A stretch of 64,000 nt of DNA, from positions 5,022,001-5,086,000 of the forward strand of contig CP082230.1 of assembly GCA_019856515.1 (NCBI GenBank). Direction: 5' to 3'. This document shows positions 9,146 through 17,450 of the stretch, piece by piece (position 1 is the first letter of the stretch; the number at the start of each line of letters is the position of its first letter). Made by a program: the position numbers and the translations under genes. The DNA comes from Prolixibacteraceae bacterium. GTDB taxonomy: Bacteria; Bacteroidota; Bacteroidia; Bacteroidales; Prolixibacteraceae. The notes below the pieces were generated by a model, which was given only the letters and a program-made list of their open reading frames with translations, did no database searches and had not been told where the DNA came from.

Positions 9146-9667
9146 ATGATACTAGCATTTGATACTTATTATTTTGAAGATAAAGCCAAAACCGTTTGTG
9201 TGGCATTTGAACAATGGAAGGATGAAAAACCAATAGAGATCTATGAAGAGATCATATCAGGGGTGGAGGAGTATGAGCCTGGTGCTTTCTATAAAAGAGA
9301 ATTACCTTGTATTATGAGCTTACTTCAGAAGATAGCGATAGTAAAGATCGACTGTATCGTGGTAGATGGATTTGTGGTATTGGATGATTTAGGAAAGAAT
9401 GGATTGGGTGGTTATCTATATGAGTTATTAGAGGAGAAAATCCCAATTGTTGGGGTGGCCAAATCGGGCTTTCGCGACAACCAAAAGCATGTTCTAAAAT
9501 TGTATCGTGGTGGTAGTGTTAAACCATTATTTATCACTGCAAAAGGGGTCAATCTGGACAAAGCTTTTGATTGTATTGCATCGATGCATGGTAAATATAG
9601 AAATCCTACGATATTGCAGATCTTAGACACAAAGACGAAAGAAAACTGTAAAGTGAAAAATGATTAG
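9146..9667 (+). CDS. Endonuclease V-like protein
   Basis: Homologous to Nfi, the nuclease that nicks DNA 3' of deoxyinosine. 173 aa, shorter than the usual ~220, starting directly at the first catalytic strand. Recognisable blocks: D6 in AFDTYYF (first acidic residue), YEPGAFYKRELP (43-54, the Y-x-PG-x-x-x-x-RE-x-P motif with catalytic E52), VVDG at 72-75 (third acidic residue D74), GVAKS at 103-107, and a C-terminal GKYRNPTILQ block matching the family's R-x-P-x-P-T-R segment. Odd points: the usual VDGHG reads VDGFV, and the C-terminal arginine of PTR is isoleucine. Stands alone. Probably a divergent subgroup; whether it retains inosine specificity is open. Confidence 0.8.
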   Translation: MILAFDTYYFEDKAKTVCVAFEQWKDEKPIEIYEEIISGVEEYEPGAFYKRELPCIMSLLQKIAIVKIDCIVVDGFVVLDDLGKNGLGGYLYELLEEKIPIVGVAKSGFRDNQKHVLKLYRGGSVKPLFITAKGVNLDKAFDCIASMHGKYRNPTILQILDTKTKENCKVKND

Positions 9668-10139
9668 TATTGACCTTCGAGAAAGATCAAGTTTAAAATA
9701 TTGATGCGGCTTATTGCTATCTGTTTAGGTTAAGAATCAAGAATGGGAAAATGCTACGTTTGATTAAGCATAAGTCTATCTATAATATGTCGAAGAAAAA
9801 ATATGATATAGCGGTTATTGACAGGGAAAACGCTTTTAAAACTATTTGATTATCAGGCATTAATTATTACAGAGGAATGCATTCAATAATTTCTCACGGT
9901 AGTTGTCATCTAATGTCGACCTTGTAATTTTCTCTTTAAATGAACCTTTTTTTTCTTTACTTTTCCTATCATCAGTCATTTGCATTAGGTTGAGTGCTAT
10001 TTTGTAGATTATACTAAAGTTGGCAGCTGAATTCTCTTTCTTACGCTGTTTATTGTCTTCCCTAAAGATTACATCTAAGCACCAATGAAGATTGTTCTCG
10101 ATGGCCCAATGCAATCTAATAATACGATTAAATTCCTTA

Positions 10140-11246
10140 TTAACCCGACGGTATTATATCGATAATATTTACTATCTTTATTCCATGGAAAAAATAGACT
10201 ATCGAACGCTACCTGAATCGGAACGCCTCATTCAAAGAAAGAATGCGATTCGTTTAATAAAAATGGGTAAAAAGAAGCAAGATGTAGCAAAACTTCTTGG
10301 AGTTCGAGCCACTACAATATCTTCTTGGGTAAAGAAAAACAAAGCTAATGGTCTTTCAGGATTACAATCAAAGAAGAAAGGTGTAAAATCAGAAGATTTA
10401 AAGTTGCTTACCCTAGAACAAGAAAAACTAATACAGAGTCTAATTCTTGATAAGATGCCCGACCAGTTAAAGCTAAACTTTGCTTTATGGACAAGAAAGG
10501 CTGTACAGGAACTTATTCTAGATCAATTTGGTATAGTTATAGCAATAACTACTACTGGCGACTATCTACGTCGTTGGGGATTTACCCCACAAAAGCCAAA
10601 AAAGAGAGCTTATGAGCAAAACTCTGTAGCTGTTCAAAAGTGGCTAGATGAAGACTATCCCTCTATCGCAAGAAAAGCAAAAGCTGAAAATGCCGAAATA
10701 CATTGGGGAGATGAAACGGGGGTCAAAAACAACTGCAACCATGGACGTAGTTATTCCCTAAAAGGGAGAACTCCTGTAAAAAAGAGTATGTCTAAAAAAT
10801 TCTCTATTAACCTGATTTCTACAGTAACAAATCAAGGTAAAGTTCAATTTATGATCTACTCTGGTTCGATGAATTCAGACCGATTAATTGAATTTATGAC
10901 ACAACTTATAAAGACTTCTAAAAAGAAAATATTTTTGATATTAGACAATCTTAAAGTACACCATAGTAAGATCGTAAAAGAATGGGTATCTGACAATAAG
11001 AATAAAATAGAACTCTTTTTCTTACCATCATACTCTCCTGATAGAAATCCAGATGAATTTCTGAATTGCGATTTGAAACAAGGTTTATCTATGAAGCCCT
11101 CACCTAGAACACAAGAGAAGTTAACCCAAAATGTCAAAGATCATATGACTATGCTTAAAGAATCACCTTATAGAGTGAAAAAATACTTTAAAGCTGATAG
11201 CATTAAATACGCAGCTTAAAATAACGTTAAATTACCGTCGGGTTAA
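10140..11246 (+). mobile_element. IS630-family insertion sequence nested in ISAs1
   Basis: 1107 bp. Ends are inverted repeats beginning TTAACCCGACGGTA (10140-10153 and the complement at 11233-11246), flanked by TA on both sides (10138-10139, 11247-11248), the TA target duplication characteristic of IS630/Tc1-mariner elements. It encodes a single transposase on the plus strand. Confidence 0.95.
10185..11219 (+). CDS. IS630-family transposase
   Basis: 344 aa from ATG 10185 (MEKIDYRTLPESER); the longer open frame starting at 10092 begins in the disrupted ISAs1 gene and crosses the left terminal repeat, so it is rejected. N-terminal helix-turn-helix (QDVAKLLGVRATTISSWVKK, about residues 27-46), second winged-helix region, then the DDE integrase-like domain: D in HWGDETGVK, D in FLILDNLKVHHS and E in PSYSPDRNPDEFLNCDLK. 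No frameshift or stop, so the element may still be active. Confidence 0.95.
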   Translation: MEKIDYRTLPESERLIQRKNAIRLIKMGKKKQDVAKLLGVRATTISSWVKKNKANGLSGLQSKKKGVKSEDLKLLTLEQEKLIQSLILDKMPDQLKLNFALWTRKAVQELILDQFGIVIAITTTGDYLRRWGFTPQKPKKRAYEQNSVAVQKWLDEDYPSIARKAKAENAEIHWGDETGVKNNCNHGRSYSLKGRTPVKKSMSKKFSINLISTVTNQGKVQFMIYSGSMNSDRLIEFMTQLIKTSKKKIFLILDNLKVHHSKIVKEWVSDNKNKIELFFLPSYSPDRNPDEFLNCDLKQGLSMKPSPRTQEKLTQNVKDHMTMLKESPYRVKKYFKADSIKYAA

Positions 11247-12389
11247 TAGCACTAGTATTTAGTGATGAAATATAATATCGTGTCTGAACTGTTTCTTTGT
11301 CGCTATCCTGATGTATTACACAAGAAGTAACACGAATGAGACTTTGTATACCTTTCCATTTTTCTAGCGTAGAATTCTTCTCAAAGTTTGTTATTATCTC
11401 ACATATACGAGTCTCAATCCGACCATGACCAACATCCTCTGTAATATTCGAATCATCAACTAGATCTGGATTGAATTGTATCTTTAACTCCTCTTCTGTC
11501 TTTTCTTGATTCCCTTTTACCTGTAGAACATAATCTCCTTCTTTATGGATAATCTTTTTTGCTATTTTTGTTTGACATCCCATAGCATCTATTGTAATAA
11601 CCTTGTCTTTTATCGAAATAAGATCTATTAAATCAGGAATGGCAGTAATTTCATTACTCTTTTTATCTGTGACAAGCTGACTAAGAGAAAGACCCTGTTC
11701 CGAAGCGAATGCTGACACGATGTGTACTCCACCTTTTTTACGTTTAGCCGAACCTTTGATACATTTGCCATCGATGCTTATAACACTCTCCTTATTGGTA
11801 AAAGAATACTTAGATATCCATTCAGTAAAGCAGTCATTAAAGGCCTCATTATCTATCTTTTGAAATAACTTTGAGATCGTGTCATGGGAGCTTATTCCTT
11901 TTTCATAAGGAAAGTATTTCCTTAACCAATCAATTTTAATTTCCCCGAATATTACAATGTCATTATAAGTGTCACGCCCAGATAGTATTGCCGAAATGGT
12001 GAGAAATAAAATCTCCAGCATTGGGTAAGTATAATTGCCATTAGTTGTTCTGCGGGGATCAATTAATGAAGAAAAGGATGAAATAAAGTGTTTATCATAA
12101 TGATATGAAGAATCTGTATACATGGTTTTTTTTGAAAGGGAAACCTCCCTTTTGTCATGAATTACCTGAGTCGATAAACAACAAAAGCATAACGTCCTAA
12201 ATATACGTATTTTTTATGTAAATCTTAAAAGCGTTTTCCCTGCGGTTATTGACTGTTATACATTAAAATCTTTAAATGAAAACGGTACAATTGAACTTTA
12301 TATTAATTGCTGTCGAGATGGTGATATAGAAGTCTCTGTATGATTAAAATATGTAGAAAAGTAATTTGATCCGTACTACTATGATCAAC

Positions 12390-12427
12390 TATGGACAGGA
12401 TATAGATCATACTATATCCTGTCTATA
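12390..12427 (-). terminator. Stem-loop downstream of the DUF418 gene
   Basis: A 16-bp stem with one mismatch (TATGGACAGGATATAG with CTATATCCTGTCTATA) and a 6-nt loop, starting 5 nt past the 3' end of the minus-strand gene. No strong T-run follows, but position and stability make it a likely terminator or RNA 3' end stabiliser. Confidence 0.55.
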
Positions 12428-12431
12428 ATGG

Positions 12432-13664
12432 CTATGATTCTTTCTTTTTCTTTATGGTATACCATTTGCCATATGTTGCACATTTCCATATCCACTCGAT
12501 AGGGCCAAAACTAAAGAAATGGAACCATATTGTACAAAATATAAACTGAAATATTACCACGCCAGTCATAGCAATAAATACATTTTCTAAGGACCATTGA
12601 CCAAAATAGCCGAATGCAATGATGGGGTAGAAGATAAGAATTCCGAACACTGTGTGACCTATGTAAGAGCTCATGGATTGTCTTCCATAATTTTTCAGCA
12701 TTGTAAATAGTGGAAATGTGGGATATTTGTCCACAACCCAAGAAAGTATACTGATATAAGAAATTCCCAAGGTTAGTTGCCCAATTTCGTGAGTAAACTT
12801 ATAAACTATATTGCTCCACTCTTTGGAGAAAGATGAGACACTGCCATTTAAATTAATGGCTATGGCTGTAAATGAAATTCCACAAATGAAAAGAGGAAGC
12901 ATATATCGAAACTGTTTACTTGTCTGGGTTATAAATTCTTTCTGAAACAGGTAGGAGCCCATTAAGAATAGCCCAATAACTTTAAATGGTCTTCCTGAGG
13001 GGATAAAGTCAAACCATCGCCAAACCAAATTATGGAAGTTCGTTCCAAATACTTTAAGGAAGTGTGTACTTCTGAAGCCATCCACAATCATTTCGGGGGG
13101 CATATCAGGGTAGACCTTTAAGGCCGTATTTGGCAATGAGGGCATATCAGAAGCAAATGTATACATGTATATGATATCAAGTATAAGAGGGAAGAAATAG
13201 AGTAGTATAGATAGCCTAAAAACTTGTTTAGAGCTTAACTCTCGTAAACTCCATAATACCATTCCCATCAAGGCATACAGTGTTAAAATATCTCCTGACC
13301 AAATCAGTGCATGAATAATACCAATAAGAAACAGAACTGCTAGTCGTCGTAAGTACATTCGATTGAAGTCGTTCTTACTTTTACTTCTAGCATATTGCAT
13401 GTAAAATCCCACACCAAAAAGTAATGAGAATAGCGTATAGAATTTGGTGTCTACAAAGAATTTCAATAATTGGTATAACACCTTGTCTGTTTCTAAGTTG
13501 CCTAATGCCTCGATCTCTGTAAAAGGCATAAATTTAATACCACTCCAACTCAATGAATTGGCATAGATGATCCCTACCAAAGCAAAACCTCTTAAAACAT
13601 CTAAGAATATTATTCGGTTTTTGCCTGTGGTAGGTTGGTTACTATTTTTATTTAGAGAATTCAT
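12432..13664 (-). CDS. DUF418 / YeiB-family membrane protein
   Basis: 410 aa integral membrane protein of unknown biochemical role. The N-terminal signature RIIFLDVLRGFALVGIIYAN (about residues 17-36) is typical of the family, which is related to acyltransferase-3-like membrane proteins. About nine to ten hydrophobic segments, and the C-terminal DUF418 region contains YGRQSMSSYIGHTVFGILIFY and the GPIEWIWKCATYGK ending. It starts 34 nt after the stop of the amide hydrolase gene upstream on the minus strand, so the two may be co-transcribed. Family members have been linked to transport or cell-envelope modification, without firm proof. Confidence 0.88.
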   Translation of the reverse strand: MNSLNKNSNQPTTGKNRIIFLDVLRGFALVGIIYANSLSWSGIKFMPFTEIEALGNLETDKVLYQLLKFFVDTKFYTLFSLLFGVGFYMQYARSKSKNDFNRMYLRRLAVLFLIGIIHALIWSGDILTLYALMGMVLWSLRELSSKQVFRLSILLYFFPLILDIIYMYTFASDMPSLPNTALKVYPDMPPEMIVDGFRSTHFLKVFGTNFHNLVWRWFDFIPSGRPFKVIGLFLMGSYLFQKEFITQTSKQFRYMLPLFICGISFTAIAINLNGSVSSFSKEWSNIVYKFTHEIGQLTLGISYISILSWVVDKYPTFPLFTMLKNYGRQSMSSYIGHTVFGILIFYPIIAFGYFGQWSLENVFIAMTGVVIFQFIFCTIWFHFFSFGPIEWIWKCATYGKWYTIKKKKES

Positions 13665-13698
13665 AGTATACGAACTTTAGTAGGTATATCATATAAGA

Positions 13699-14814
13699 TT
13701 AATTGAACCTTGGCTTTAGCACATGAATATCTTGTTCTTTTGCTGTAATGTCAATATGTATGATTTCATCATCGATATTGGCGAAGTCAATCTCTTTCAT
13801 ATCCAAGAACTGTACCCTGCGATTATGTTGGGTATGAAAATTTAGCGTCATGTCGCTATGATTCCATGCAGTGGTCCAGATGGTGGAACTGCGCATATGA
13901 TCACTGTTCTCACTATGCTCTGCTCCCTCAGCACCATCAGGTCCTAGTGGTAGATTGAAATTATCTAATATTCGAAATAATTCATACACTGCTTCTTGTC
14001 CTGTTGGTAGAGGGCGCGTGGTGTGGGACCACGCAACGGCACGTATAAAACGCGAGGGAGGCGTATTATCTCCAGGTAACCCTATCATTCCTGAACCTGC
14101 TCCAATAGGAGTGAACTTGACACCATCTAATGTTTTAGGTTTGAGAGAAAACATAGATATATTGAGATAATTACTCAAATTGGTCATATGCCAATCGTAG
14201 TTCGGTGCATTGGTAATAACTCCAAGAGGAGCATCATGAATCTTTAGTTTCTTACCCGTATATTCTATAACAATGGAATTTCCTGTTTTATCTGTTACCA
14301 TCCAATGAGCTTGAACAGTAATCCCAATAGCTTCTTCGACTACTCCAACAACCTCTACTTTTGCCATTCCCTGCTTGACTTCTTTAATGGTTGCAAAAGA
14401 CCCTAAGATATAATTAGCCACTTCTTGACTTGATATGGTGTTTTTAGCATTTTTCTTATTGTACTTGGGATAAACAGCATATCCTGGATGATAAAAGAGA
14501 CCTATGCTTAACCCTTTTTCATTCATGCCATCTGCCATTAAATCTTTACCAAGCATGTCTAACGCGACAAAGCCGTATTTTGTGGTATACGTCATTCCAT
14601 TATTCCCATCTGGGGTATGACCATTAAAAGTATATCCTTGTGGTACTATAGCTACTCTCGAATTTAGATCAAAAGCTCCCCATTCCATCGTTCGTCCATA
14701 TATCACATCTCCATTCTCTGCAATTAATTTTACACCTGTACACGCATTTGTTCGAATTGTCTGGCTCATTAAGAGAACCATTAATATCAAAATCGTAGAT
14801 AACTTTTGTTTCAT
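13699..14814 (-). CDS. Linear amide C-N hydrolase (choloylglycine hydrolase / penicillin V acylase family)
   Basis: Ntn-hydrolase of the bile salt hydrolase/penicillin V acylase family (C59), which cleaves linear amide bonds. 371 aa with a signal peptide ending at NA, so that cleavage exposes C25 (ACTGVKL) as the N-terminal nucleophile. Other expected elements: GRTMEWG (R41), ADGMNEKGLSIGLFYH, and VITNAPNYDWHMTNL (the family's Asn-containing oxyanion segment). Periplasmic or secreted. Substrate cannot be told from the sequence; bile acid conjugates, N-acyl homoserine lactones or N-acyl amino acids are all possible. Likely first gene of an operon with the DUF418 gene. Confidence 0.9.
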   Translation of the reverse strand: MKQKLSTILILMVLLMSQTIRTNACTGVKLIAENGDVIYGRTMEWGAFDLNSRVAIVPQGYTFNGHTPDGNNGMTYTTKYGFVALDMLGKDLMADGMNEKGLSIGLFYHPGYAVYPKYNKKNAKNTISSQEVANYILGSFATIKEVKQGMAKVEVVGVVEEAIGITVQAHWMVTDKTGNSIVIEYTGKKLKIHDAPLGVITNAPNYDWHMTNLSNYLNISMFSLKPKTLDGVKFTPIGAGSGMIGLPGDNTPPSRFIRAVAWSHTTRPLPTGQEAVYELFRILDNFNLPLGPDGAEGAEHSENSDHMRSSTIWTTAWNHSDMTLNFHTQHNRRVQFLDMKEIDFANIDDEIIHIDITAKEQDIHVLKPRFN

Positions 14815-15396
14815 TATTTCACATTTCAGGTTAATAAATAGCTTTTGTGTTAGGGTATTAGAGTTTAATGGCAGCTAATCCAGGTTTGTTATTTGTTGTT
14901 CTTTTTGAAATTATATTGATGTCTACACCGATGCATAAGCAAAGGTTTTAGGGTCTAAAAAACATTATATTGTTTTTCATGTTGATTAGATCTAAGTAAC
15001 TTCAAACTAACAAATAAGATCCATTGGATTTTCATGACATTAAACCATTCGGAATAGGAGTTTGTTCGATTCGTAAGGGAAATTAAATATATAAGGAAGT
15101 AATTGTACTTATGATGCTCTCTCTAATGAAGATAGTTGATTCATATATAACGTGTATTAGATACCTCTTTATGGAATTTATTCGTTTGGTATGACTTACA
15201 CAATTACCAATCATATTGGTTACAGCTTCTGTGATTATTAATGGAGTTATAGTGTTATTAGTTAGCTTGTTGGATGTGTTGGTCTATTTCTAATTCGTTG
15301 AAAGAAGTCATGCGTATAGATATAAAACACAAAAGCCATGTTACCATATGAAAATCATTGGCAACATGGCTAAACTACTAATTTGATTTAAGGAGA
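14815..15396. other. Intergenic stretch upstream of the amide hydrolase gene
   Basis: About 580 nt, AT-rich, no gene supported on either strand. It contains the doxX terminator at its right edge and presumably the promoter of the amide hydrolase operon, for which no clear TAnnTTTG match was found. Nothing else stands out. Confidence 0.5.
15334..15371 (-). terminator. Terminator of the doxX-type gene
   Basis: On the minus strand AGCCATGTT (15371-15363) pairs with AACATGGCT (15342-15334) around a 20-nt loop and is followed by TTTGTGTTTTAT. It lies 25 nt beyond the stop codon. Confidence 0.7.
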
Positions 15397-15837
15397 TTAT
15401 TTTCGTTGTTTCCAAGCTTTATAAGCTCCTGTTGAGGCTAAAGCCCAGAAAACAAGTAGTGGTTGAAAGAACAGTCTAATAAGTCGAGCACGATCGCTGT
15501 CTAAACCAAATGCATCCACTCCATTGATATATTGTGATATGTTTCCAGGAAAAATCATAATAAAGAATAAGGCTGTTGTCAAACCAACAATGATTTTCCA
15601 TCGACCAAGGATTGTTAGAGATAAACCTAAGGATATTTCTACTATTCCAGAGAGAATTACAACAAGATCAGCAGACATCGGAAGCCATGTTGGGACTTGT
15701 GCAAGAAATTCGGTGCGATTGAATGTGAGATGACTAATTCCTGCATATAATAGCATAAACCCTAATAAGAATCGAAATATTGTTGCTGTTTTACCTGTTT
15801 TAAATGGTTCGAATAGAAATGAATTGCTGTTTGTCAT
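15397..15837 (-). CDS. DoxX-family membrane protein
   Basis: 146 aa with four membrane helices: about 18-36 (TIFRFLLGFMLLYAGISHL), 54-72, 80-98 and 118-138. The first helix and GISHLTF motif are typical of DoxX/DoxD-like proteins, associated elsewhere with thiosulfate oxidation, membrane redox balance or oxidative stress. Monocistronic: own promoter with two palindromic operators upstream and own terminator downstream. The regulator is not obvious in the window. The strict operator-promoter overlap suggests induction by a stress signal through a repressor. Confidence 0.88.
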   Translation of the reverse strand: MTNSNSFLFEPFKTGKTATIFRFLLGFMLLYAGISHLTFNRTEFLAQVPTWLPMSADLVVILSGIVEISLGLSLTILGRWKIIVGLTTALFFIMIFPGNISQYINGVDAFGLDSDRARLIRLFFQPLLVFWALASTGAYKAWKQRK

Positions 15838-15865
15838 TTTGTTATGTATTACAATATTAAATTAA

Positions 15866-15913
15866 ATCGTTTGCGATACAAATGTATGCGATTTAATTTA
15901 AATCGCAAGCGAT
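15866..15913 (-). promoter_or_regulatory. doxX promoter with two overlapping palindromic operators
   Basis: On the minus strand a -33 TTG (15908-15906), a 19-nt spacer and -7 TACATTTG (15886-15879) match the Bacteroidetes consensus TTG-N19-TAnnTTTG. Two 12-bp palindromes overlap or abut it: ATCGCAAGCGAT at 15902-15913 (covers the -33) and ATCGTTTGCGAT at 15866-15877 (just downstream of the -7). A further half site, GCGATTTAA, lies between them. This layout is what a dimeric repressor, for example of the MarR type, would need; the protein is not identified. Confidence 0.75.
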
Positions 15914-16071
15914 TTATTTGTTTAATTGTAAAAAAATATAGTGTCTTGTTTGTAATTAATTGTAAATGAGTTGAATAAATAAACTGTCTTTGTGCAAAAA
16001 TAGTTGACCTTATGTATGTTTATGAAAAGTAGCCCCACATTATAGGGCTTTGATATTCACGTTGGATATCG

Positions 16072-16518
16072 CTATAATGTGTGTTGAGACTGTTTGTTAA
16101 GTAAGATTCTTTTAATTGAAAAGTAAGTGACAAAAGCAGCTACAATACCTGTTAGGAGTCCTCCAAAAGTCATTGCAATAAATACTTCAGCTCCAGCTTC
16201 CATTATTACTGTTATAAAATTTAATCCGATTTTATCTGGCATAGTAAAACATGATTTAATTCCTAGAAGGTTTTTGCCTAACCAATAGTTAAACGCAAAT
16301 ACAAATGCTCCTGTCGCAATGTTGGTATTAAACACAGCAACACATGCCGCTTTCTTATTAACCTTGATAATGGTTGATATTCCTAATGCTACTAGAACTT
16401 GGAATCCAGGTATAGGCATCATGCCTATAAAAGATCCCAATGCAAAACCTCTAGCGATTCTTTCAGGTGTGTCATCAATTTTAAATATACTTTTTATGTT
16501 TGAGATTATTTTTTTCAT
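16072..16518 (-). CDS. DUF2062 membrane protein
   Basis: 148 aa. The family signature is present: TPERIARGFALGSFIGMMPIPGFQ (about residues 17-40), followed by hydrophobic segments at about 38-55, 62-80, and 108-134. DUF2062 domains occur alone or fused to glycosyltransferases; their role is unknown. It lies on the same strand as the START-like gene upstream, separated by about 90 nt, so co-transcription is possible. Confidence 0.85.
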   Translation of the reverse strand: MKKIISNIKSIFKIDDTPERIARGFALGSFIGMMPIPGFQVLVALGISTIIKVNKKAACVAVFNTNIATGAFVFAFNYWLGKNLLGIKSCFTMPDKIGLNFITVIMEAGAEVFIAMTFGGLLTGIVAAFVTYFSIKRILLNKQSQHTL

Positions 16519-16610
16519 CTTTTGTATTGTATAATTTCAATATCCTTAACATCCCTTTTCACTATCTATATCGTAGGTGTGTGTATTCAAGATTCTACTG
16601 TTAGTTAATG

Positions 16611-17303
16611 TCAAGGTTTTGTTGTGGAAAGTTCTTTTAACTTTATAAATGATTTTAATAATTTATTTTGAACAATAGGATCACGTATAAATCGAGGAAT
16701 ATTCGTCTCAGTAAAAGAGATTGCTGAAAAATGCACTTCGGTCATTCCATTTGAATTTGTTTGGAGAATCCACCTACCATGATAGGATTGTTGCCGCTGA
16801 ATATTATCAGTCTGTTTTATGATGTAAGGAACAGCATTTACATTTATAATGGTATTTGAAACATGCTCTATGATCGTACTCTTTGTTACAAGGTCTTGTT
16901 GAGAGAATGGGTATGGGATATCGTATACTGTGTGTGTAATCCAAGTGGAATCACTCTTGTCTATTAGATTTAATTCACGTATCCCCAGGTTCCATGTCTT
17001 TAATGCAGAGGTAGATCTAAGATTAGATATTACATCTTTGATACCTGCATTGACTCTGAAATATAGAGCCATTTCACGTGTTTTTATGGTATCACCAAAG
17101 TATAACCAGCGTGTCGAAATATTTACTCCTTTATTTTTATCTTTTTTGACAATACTCCATTTACTACATTTTGCCTTAGTGATGAAATCGTCTAAGTTTC
17201 CATTTTGAAGTGGTACAACATCTTGAGCATGGACACTTTCTGTCTTATAGTATACTAAGATCAGAATTAAGAAACTCAGTTTAAACCATTTTAAGTATTT
17301 CAT
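16611..17303 (-). CDS. Secreted START/SRPBCC-like lipid-binding protein
   Basis: 230 aa with a signal peptide (about 1-26, ending VHAQ). The body has START-domain features: a central TWNLGIRELNLI strand, DSTWITHTVYDIPYPFSQQDLVTKSTI (the family's P-x-P-x-x-x-R/QD block, about 117-143), and a late WILQTNSNGMTEVHFSAI strand pair. START domains hold lipids or other hydrophobic ligands in a deep cavity. Bacteroidota often encode such periplasmic forms with unknown ligand. The downstream DUF2062 gene may be co-transcribed. Confidence 0.75.
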   Translation of the reverse strand: MKYLKWFKLSFLILILVYYKTESVHAQDVVPLQNGNLDDFITKAKCSKWSIVKKDKNKGVNISTRWLYFGDTIKTREMALYFRVNAGIKDVISNLRSTSALKTWNLGIRELNLIDKSDSTWITHTVYDIPYPFSQQDLVTKSTIIEHVSNTIINVNAVPYIIKQTDNIQRQQSYHGRWILQTNSNGMTEVHFSAISFTETNIPRFIRDPIVQNKLLKSFIKLKELSTTKP

Positions 17304-17450
17304 GACAATATATTTTAGTTATTGTACTGTTTGCTCGTGAATCATGATAACGAAATAATACCAATAGAATATTGAAATGATCTATATCCTTACGTTCTAT
17401 AAAATATCACTTCAAAATGTAATTGGTGTAATATTCAATATGGATATAAC

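Larger units (their letters stand above)
9860..12123 (-). pseudogene. ISAs1-family transposase, split by an IS630 insertion
   Basis: The N-terminal piece (12123 down to about 11249) has the family's DPRR start region (LIDPRRTTNGNYTYPMLEIL), the catalytic IDGK segment (SIDGKCIKGS) and the TIDAMGCQ block. The C-terminal piece (about 10137 down to 9860) has HWAIENNLHWCLDVIFRED, hallmark of ISAs1 transposases. Deleting 10140-11246 plus one TA restores a continuous frame across the join (SSLNTSA then KEFNRIIRLHW), giving about 384 aa, a normal length. So the gene was intact until the IS630 insertion. Confidence 0.93.
9822..12242 (-). mobile_element. ISAs1-family insertion sequence, itself interrupted by an IS630-family element
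   Basis: Terminal inverted repeats are visible: CAGGGAAAACGCTTTTAA at 9822-9839 and its exact complement at 12225-12242. A perfect 10-bp target duplication CGGTTATTGA flanks it (9812-9821 and 12243-12252), so the insertion is recent. The transposase gene lies on the minus strand. The IS630 element sits inside the transposase gene. Confidence 0.95.
9751..12343 (+). pseudogene. Tiny ORF interrupted by the ISAs1 element
   Basis: Removing the ISAs1 element (9822-12242) and one 10-bp target copy rejoins a clean reading frame: ATG at 9751 (or 9787, MSKKKYDIAVID), through 9821, resuming at 12253 and ending with TGA at 12341-12343. The rebuilt product is 53 aa (end IELYINCCRDGDIEVSV), of unknown function. 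The rejoined frame is open upstream to a stop near 9694, so it may itself be the remnant of a longer gene. The interrupted state is certain; that it was ever a functional gene is inference. Confidence 0.5.

Noticed and set aside
10092-10184. Upstream extension of the IS630 transposase
   Set aside because: These 31 codons lie in the target ISAs1 gene and cross the IS630 terminal repeat; ATG 10185 is inside the element.
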